Source: an uncultured Odoribacter sp. (GTDB lineage: Bacteria; Bacteroidota; Bacteroidia; Bacteroidales; Marinifilaceae). Taken from it: a stretch of DNA of 64,000 nucleotides. Each line of letters starts with the position of its first letter. Position 1 is the first letter of the stretch. A model generated the notes under the pieces. The model was not told the origin of the DNA. It was given only the letters and a program-made list of their open reading frames with translations, and did no database searches. This document shows, in pieces, positions 60,201-64,000 of this stretch. The stretch lies in NCBI GenBank assembly GCA_900541415.1, contig UQJP01000004.1, positions 1 through 64,000 on the forward strand, in the 5' to 3' direction. The position numbers were made by a program, and so were the translations under genes.

Positions 60201-63200
60201 AAATGGAAGTCGTGACTGAAAGTGTGCCTGTGATTGAACGCATCAGCAGCGAGGGAGAGTATGACCGCCGGAACGATACCTTGCATGTGTGTGCCGGGAG
60301 TGCAGTCCGTTTGAAAGTTCAGGCGGAAGGTGGGGAGCTATATGAATGGCAGAAGGACGGGCGTACCCTGCAACTGGGTGCGGATGCAGAATTGGTGTTG
60401 CCGGGAGTTACACAGGATATGGCGGGACATTATGCCTGCCGGGTGATTAATGATTGCGGAACAGCCGTGAAAGAGGTGGTGATGGTGGTGCGTAAGCAGC
60501 TCAAAATCGTACAGACCAGTTCCGGCAGCCTGTCTTTGTGTGAGGGAAATGAAGCGAAATTGAGTGTCGAGGTGAATGTGGACGATGCAGTCTTTCATTG
60601 GCAGGGCGGAAATAGTGATTGGCAGGAAATAGGCAGGGGGTATATTTCTTATTATCAGAATGCGGGGGTAAAAAGCGAAACCGATCCCGGAACTTATGTG
60701 TGCCGGGCGGAAAGCGTTTGTGGGATGGAGGATGCCGTTTTCCGGGTAGATGTCGAGAGACCTTTGCAACTGACGGAAGTTTCTTCCGATGACACGGTTT
60801 GCCGGGGAAGCCGGATTGTTTTGTCGGCAAAAACGAATGTAGCGGCGGCGGTTTGCACCTGGATATTGCCTTCGGGAAGACAGGCGCAGGGAAATGGGTT
60901 GGAGCTTGCTTATGTTACTCCGGCGGATACAGGTGTGTATGAATATCATATCAAAAGCCGTTGTGTGACCGATTTAGGCGGCACGGTACACTTGTCGTTA
61001 TATCCGGAACCTGAAACTTTGAAAATGCCTTCGGATACGGCGGTCTGTGAGGGACAGCCGGTGAGGTTCGTTCCGCAGGTCACGGGTGCCGGACTGATTT
61101 ATAAATGGCGTGGGCCTAACGGCTTTACTTTTGGAGGGAAAACGGTGGATATACCTGTCGTGACATCGACAAATGTCGGTATATATGAGTTGTCGGTAGA
61201 GGATATATGTGGCGTGAAACAGCAGAAGGGGGTGAGGGTATCGTTGCTCGAGGAACTGAAACAGGTGCATATTTCGGGGGATACAACGGTTTGCGAAGGG
61301 GCGCAGGTTGTGTTGAGTGTGATGCACGATAGTCCGGCTACTTATGAGTGGCAGTTTAAAGGGAGTAAATTGGCAGAATCCCGGCAGCTGGTGTTGCCGT
61401 CCGTTTCGGCACAGGATACGGGGACGTATGTTTGTGTCGTAAAAGGAAATTGCAGTAACCGGGAAATGCAGGTACATGTGGGATTATATCGTCCCCTGAC
61501 AGTCGATAGTGAGGACGCGTTGCTGAGGGTGTGCCCCGGGGAACAGGTGGATTTTGAGGTGAAAGCCGACGGGGACTTGCTACAATATGTGTGGACCAAA
61601 GAGAGTGAAGAGGTGGGATACCGGGAAAATAGCTATCACATCGACGAAGCTATTTCTCCTGATGCCGGATTCTATAAATGCCGGGTTTCTTCGGCTTGTG
61701 GAACGAAAGAGATCACTTATGAGCTGCAACTAAAAGAGAATACGCATATCGATAGCCATTCGCCCGACCGTTTTGTGTCGGAGCACGATTCTGTGCGGCT
61801 TGTGGTGAGGGCTTCGGGTGAAAATAACCGCTATGAATGGAGTCAGGATGGGCTTCCGGTAGAAGGAGACCACGAAATATTGAAGATTGAGGATGTCGGG
61901 GCGGTGGATACTTTATCTTATAAAGTGGTGGTGAGGGGAGATTGCGGTGTTGATTCCGTTACCATGGAAATTAAGATCGGTAAATATAAGCCGTTGCGTG
62001 AAACAACAAGTCCCGATACTTTATGCGAAGGAAGCACTTACACTTATGTTGGCGACCTGATTCCTCCGACTTGTTATGGGGACGAGGATTTTACGTATGA
62101 GTGGAAGCATAACGGACAGCCTCTGCCCGGAAACGGGCCTTTGTTGCGGGTGGAGGAATTAACATTGGAAAATGCCGGATTGTATTCCTGCCGGGTTTCG
62201 GGAGACTGCGGGGAAATCATCATGGAGTGGACGGTGCATGTGGTTGAATTGCCTGAAATTACAGGATTGACAGCGGATGCTTTTGTGACGGAAGGGGCTA
62301 CCCACCGGATCGATGTGACTGCAACCGGGGAAGATATACAATACGTTTGGCAGAAGGATGGAGCGCCTTATATGAATGGGGTGACTTCACTGTTGTTCAA
62401 CCCGGCGAAATATGAAGACGGAGGAATTTACCGGGTGAATGTGAGCAATATTTGCAGTAGCGTGGCAAAGGATACAGAATTGAAAGTGTGGAGGAAGACG
62501 ACGGTTATCACTCCTAAAGAGCAGGATATAGAATTGTGTGCCGGGACGGATACGGTGTTCCGGGTGGAAGCGTTGGGAGCAGTGGGGCTGGTGTATAGAT
62601 GGTATCATGATGGGGAATTGCTGTCTGTGCCTATGGTGGAGGAATTGAAATTGAAGGGACTGACGGCGGCGGATGCCGGGAGTTATAAATGTATTGTCAG
62701 TGGCCGGGGCGGGGAAGATAGTTGCTTTATTCATTTAAATGTGTTGCCATTGCCTCAGGCCGGGTTGGCTGGAGAATTCGGGGTTTGCCTGAACGACCTG
62801 CAACAGGAGTACCGGGTTGTGACGACCGACCGGAAACTGCTTTACCAATGGGATATTACCGGAGGGACTATCCCCGGACAGGCGGATTTAACCGGAGTGC
62901 AGGCCGAATGGGGAGGAAAGGAAGAGAGCCGCATAGCCGTGAATGTGTTGTCGTCTGAAACCGGATGTGCCCTGCGGATAGAAAAGGCAATCGAATATTA
63001 CCCGTTGCCGGAAGTGGTGCTTGCATTGCCCGATACCGTAGGCTATTGTGCGGATTCTCTGGTGCTGGATCAGGGCTATCCGGCAGGCGGTTATTATCTG
63101 CTGGAAGGGCAATCGGTGGAAGTGCTTCGGTTTACCGATAAATCCGGGATTTATCCGGTGGAATATCACTATGCGGAACGTTGTGCTTCTTTTGCCAGAG

Positions 63201-64000
63201 ATACGGTGCGGATTGCGCCTGAGCCTTTTGTGAGGGTGGCCGACGACCGGATGGTTTCAGGGTGGTGTCACCCGGTGGAACTGGGTATTGCCGCGCATTC
63301 GGCCGGAGGAATCGTGTGGACGGGAAGCGAACCGCTGGATGTGACCGATGTCTTACACCCTGTATATACTGCCGGAGGATTTTTGGAGCAGGAAGTGGTT
63401 TTTGGAGTGGAACTAACCGATCGCTACGGTTGCAAGGCTACGGATAGCGTGACGGTTTCTTTGCTGCCTTCTCCCCGGGTGGAATTGGGACGGGATACGG
63501 TGATCGGTATTTGTCAGGATTTAACCCTGAAAGCCGATTTTTATACGGATCATTTCGATCGGGTGGTATGGAGTCCGGCGGGTAAATTGCATGCCCTGAC
63601 TGAAAATACGGCCGAAGTGCTGGACAAGCAGGAAGGAGAGAATTTATATGTTGCAACGGTGTTCGACCTTTACGGTTGCCAGGGGAGCGATACCCTGACC
63701 GCAACGGTGAGCGGAGAGCCACGACTGGCAGGGAAGTCGGCCTGTGAGGGGGATTCGATCGTGGTGGATTGCAGTCCGTATGCGGCGTACCGCTGGGCGG
63801 ATGGATTCGAGGGGGGGAGACGTGTGTTGCGGGAGCCGGGTAGTTATTCGCTGAGTGTGACCGACCGATTTGGATGTTCGGGGGAGACTTCTTTCGATAT
63901 ACATTCGTTGCCGGAGATATTTGTGCCCGATACGTTGATTTTTGAAGGGCAATCTATGGAATTTAAAGTGAATTTGGTTTCTGAATACGAGCCTTACCGG
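57239..64000 (+). CDS. Giant secreted multi-Ig-domain surface protein (partial, 3' end outside window)
   Basis: An uninterrupted frame of 2,254 codons from ATG 57239 to the last base of the window. Residues 1-25 are a signal peptide (MRVLKLFTVAGVLVIACLCQ). Residues about 120-305 resemble a CBM4/9-like galactose-binding jelly roll (KNGDFELGES at the start, FTLDDISFAPV at the end). Residues about 305-1840 hold about 18 Ig-like modules of 75-95 residues, most with an early Cys, a core Trp and D-x-G-x-Y-x-C plus a CG turn. Residues about 1841-2254 hold roughly five other modules, the last three ending in DRYGC, DLYGC or DRFGC, typical of Bacteroidetes PKD-like adhesin tails. A type IX secretion sorting domain would be expected downstream. 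Probable role: adhesion or glycan binding. Confidence 0.93.
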   Translation, partial: MRVLKLFTVAGVLVIACLCQITRADVSAENVLLPATTGPEEIKEVISMGVDTLEACIDQRVTLKCADGIDDKDVLEYEWKEKESGVVVGTTRNVVVSPKATVTYQLNVKYILRYDERIKNGDFELGESDCYASGPWWNEVWKCRSFESDYTYVYSNYSTSMHPEGTCKIVQNTRQNHMYFLNIIDHTKRDGTGYLLVVNGDASENRNRIVWKTDIQDVIPGKQYAFSAWTANIGGANPPKLDFTINGQGLGGIYDSYSPSAGGRWEQLYKIWTADNDHATIALINKVKAASGNDFTLDDISFAPVVLGVGEVKVKILPQVDLAKLADLKVCEEADLKIDANAIGSGITGYKWVRMRDGVTLSTESSMQITVADRDRDAGMYSCTVTGACGDKSVEFAVGVTEKLRNTGLKVDTVAVCLNEEARLSADRITGDGLKYSWRAPAFDWLKTGEGWLPVTADEVVYRKPSAGLNDAGKYRCVVTGTCGRDTVYSVLKVGDTPRLRAVANDTTVCVGEPVRLWVEAIEAGTDISWVLPDNTVSRGKYLDVRGGQDAKVYRYVLEKCGRQLKGGVTVSVFPVLSQVKVSRDTAVCPGGAAKLWITAKGEGLKYSWSRVYADGSIQIVGHTAELLIPNVSARDSGVYVATVTDGCGNLSGQQKVKVSLLHEYDRLKVTDDQDYCPGTPVLLEVTGGGSGLRYEWTAPAGTKQSGAQLIVPSLGAGTKGTYICHISGVCPGVKKEVRVGMLSGLKVKPSESAFRVCIGEQVVLRVNAEGTDLIYSWRKNNVSLGNTRNELVLNGITAADSGKYECILGSACGDTTLVYRVALKEPTKIVDHTPDHKYVGLTDNLVLYVRATGENNTYVWKRDGRVVGGNSNYLNLSSVGSGTEGDLQFTCEVSGDCGTDRVVLNVHVREFSQVNRDTTVRVCQGEDYTFQVKARLPECGRETGVEYRVEHNGTVYSTGDVMPFPSGTPGGLYTWYIKNECGEVTVKMEVVTESVPVIERISSEGEYDRRNDTLHVCAGSAVRLKVQAEGGELYEWQKDGRTLQLGADAELVLPGVTQDMAGHYACRVINDCGTAVKEVVMVVRKQLKIVQTSSGSLSLCEGNEAKLSVEVNVDDAVFHWQGGNSDWQEIGRGYISYYQNAGVKSETDPGTYVCRAESVCGMEDAVFRVDVERPLQLTEVSSDDTVCRGSRIVLSAKTNVAAAVCTWILPSGRQAQGNGLELAYVTPADTGVYEYHIKSRCVTDLGGTVHLSLYPEPETLKMPSDTAVCEGQPVRFVPQVTGAGLIYKWRGPNGFTFGGKTVDIPVVTSTNVGIYELSVEDICGVKQQKGVRVSLLEELKQVHISGDTTVCEGAQVVLSVMHDSPATYEWQFKGSKLAESRQLVLPSVSAQDTGTYVCVVKGNCSNREMQVHVGLYRPLTVDSEDALLRVCPGEQVDFEVKADGDLLQYVWTKESEEVGYRENSYHIDEAISPDAGFYKCRVSSACGTKEITYELQLKENTHIDSHSPDRFVSEHDSVRLVVRASGENNRYEWSQDGLPVEGDHEILKIEDVGAVDTLSYKVVVRGDCGVDSVTMEIKIGKYKPLRETTSPDTLCEGSTYTYVGDLIPPTCYGDEDFTYEWKHNGQPLPGNGPLLRVEELTLENAGLYSCRVSGDCGEIIMEWTVHVVELPEITGLTADAFVTEGATHRIDVTATGEDIQYVWQKDGAPYMNGVTSLLFNPAKYEDGGIYRVNVSNICSSVAKDTELKVWRKTTVITPKEQDIELCAGTDTVFRVEALGAVGLVYRWYHDGELLSVPMVEELKLKGLTAADAGSYKCIVSGRGGEDSCFIHLNVLPLPQAGLAGEFGVCLNDLQQEYRVVTTDRKLLYQWDITGGTIPGQADLTGVQAEWGGKEESRIAVNVLSSETGCALRIEKAIEYYPLPEVVLALPDTVGYCADSLVLDQGYPAGGYYLLEGQSVEVLRFTDKSGIYPVEYHYAERCASFARDTVRIAPEPFVRVADDRMVSGWCHPVELGIAAHSAGGIVWTGSEPLDVTDVLHPVYTAGGFLEQEVVFGVELTDRYGCKATDSVTVSLLPSPRVELGRDTVIGICQDLTLKADFYTDHFDRVVWSPAGKLHALTENTAEVLDKQEGENLYVATVFDLYGCQGSDTLTATVSGEPRLAGKSACEGDSIVVDCSPYAAYRWADGFEGGRRVLREPGSYSLSVTDRFGCSGETSFDIHSLPEIFVPDTLIFEGQSMEFKVNLVSEYEPYR
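58450..62509 (+). repeat. Tandem duplication of an eight-Ig-domain block (two copies of about 2.0 kb)
   Basis: Ig modules 2-9 (about 58450-60510) and 10-17 (about 60511-62509) match in register. Shared idiosyncrasies: 3/11 both have W-V/I-LP and lack the usual YxC; 4/12 both end in K/RVSLL; 5/13 share L-I/V-VP/LPS and a VG-M/L linker; 6/14 share RVC-x-GEQV and SACG; 7/15 share TGENN/SGENN-x-Y-x-W and lack the early Cys; 8/16 share an insertion with an extra Cys; 9/17 share WQKDG. DNA offsets between partners are about 2.02-2.04 kb. Confidence 0.8.

Noticed and set aside
60338..61599. Long minus-strand frames opposite the Ig protein
   Set aside because: They are His/Pro/Ser-rich shadow translations without a start context or a domain.

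Overview
This window reads as a chromosomal segment of an anaerobic Bacteroidota (Bacteroidetes), most likely a gut Odoribacter/Butyricimonas-type organism. The evidence is the Bacteroidetes promoter signature (-33 TTTG, 19-21 bp, -7 TAnnTTTG) in front of many genes; lineage-typical families (DUF1573 proteins, FISUMP-domain lipoprotein, 6-bladed beta-propeller lipoprotein, DUF6057, PIF1-like helicase with HRDC domain); and a Na+-translocating methylmalonyl-CoA decarboxylase operon of the propionate-forming type. The genus is an inference. No rRNA, IS element, integrase or prophage was seen. One tRNA (Gly-GCC) is present.

Layout. 1-2.1 kb: ribulose-phosphate epimerase (cut by the window edge), gamma-carbonic-anhydrase-like protein, small heat-shock protein, tRNA-Gly. 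2.1-5.3 kb: an AT-rich accessory patch with a zinc-ribbon membrane protein, an AbiJ-like HEPN defence gene, a 61-aa ORF and a 6-repeat CRISPR array of type II-C appearance with no cas gene anywhere in the window. Two repeat-related sequences lie on either side of the HEPN gene. One of them (4421-4450) can pair with the CRISPR repeat over 30 nt like a tracrRNA anti-repeat, and on the other strand it looks like a repeat-derived promoter reading toward the HEPN gene. 5.5-15.6 kb: PIF1-like helicase, DUF2776-like membrane protein, rarA, kdsA, a one-heme-motif beta-propeller lipoprotein with a DUF6057 partner, and a CBS/CorC membrane protein. 15.8-20.3 kb: a BlaI/M56 sensor-repressor pair with two operator-like boxes, and a beta-propeller lipoprotein. 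20.3-29.4 kb: mutS2, two DUF1573 genes, rpsO, pnp and a PdxA-like gene that lacks several conserved substrate residues.

29.4-36.7 kb: flavodoxin-like reductase, MATE exporter, NUDIX hydrolase, FISUMP lipoprotein, and a divergent pair of GH13 enzymes (alpha-amylase and alpha-glucosidase). 36.8-49.9 kb: SNF2 helicase, RhlE-type DEAD-box helicase, parE-parC, shikimate kinase, nitroreductase-like lipoprotein, TIGR02757 protein, MnmD-like methyltransferase, threonine aldolase. 50.0-54.6 kb: minus-strand operon mce-mmdA-oadG-mmdC-oadB; it decarboxylates methylmalonyl-CoA and pumps Na+, and its beta subunit carries an unusual exported N-terminal extension. 55.1-64.0 kb: small membrane protein, M24 aminopeptidase, then an open reading frame of at least 2,254 codons running off the window. 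It encodes a giant secreted protein with a CBM-like domain, about 18 Ig-like modules and about five C-terminal modules of another type. Ig modules 2-9 and 10-17 match each other in register, so an eight-domain block has been duplicated.

The most interesting region is 3.0-5.3 kb (cas-less CRISPR array, candidate tracrRNA and HEPN gene in one cluster). Next come the Ig super-repeat, the divergent PdxA and the OadB fusion.
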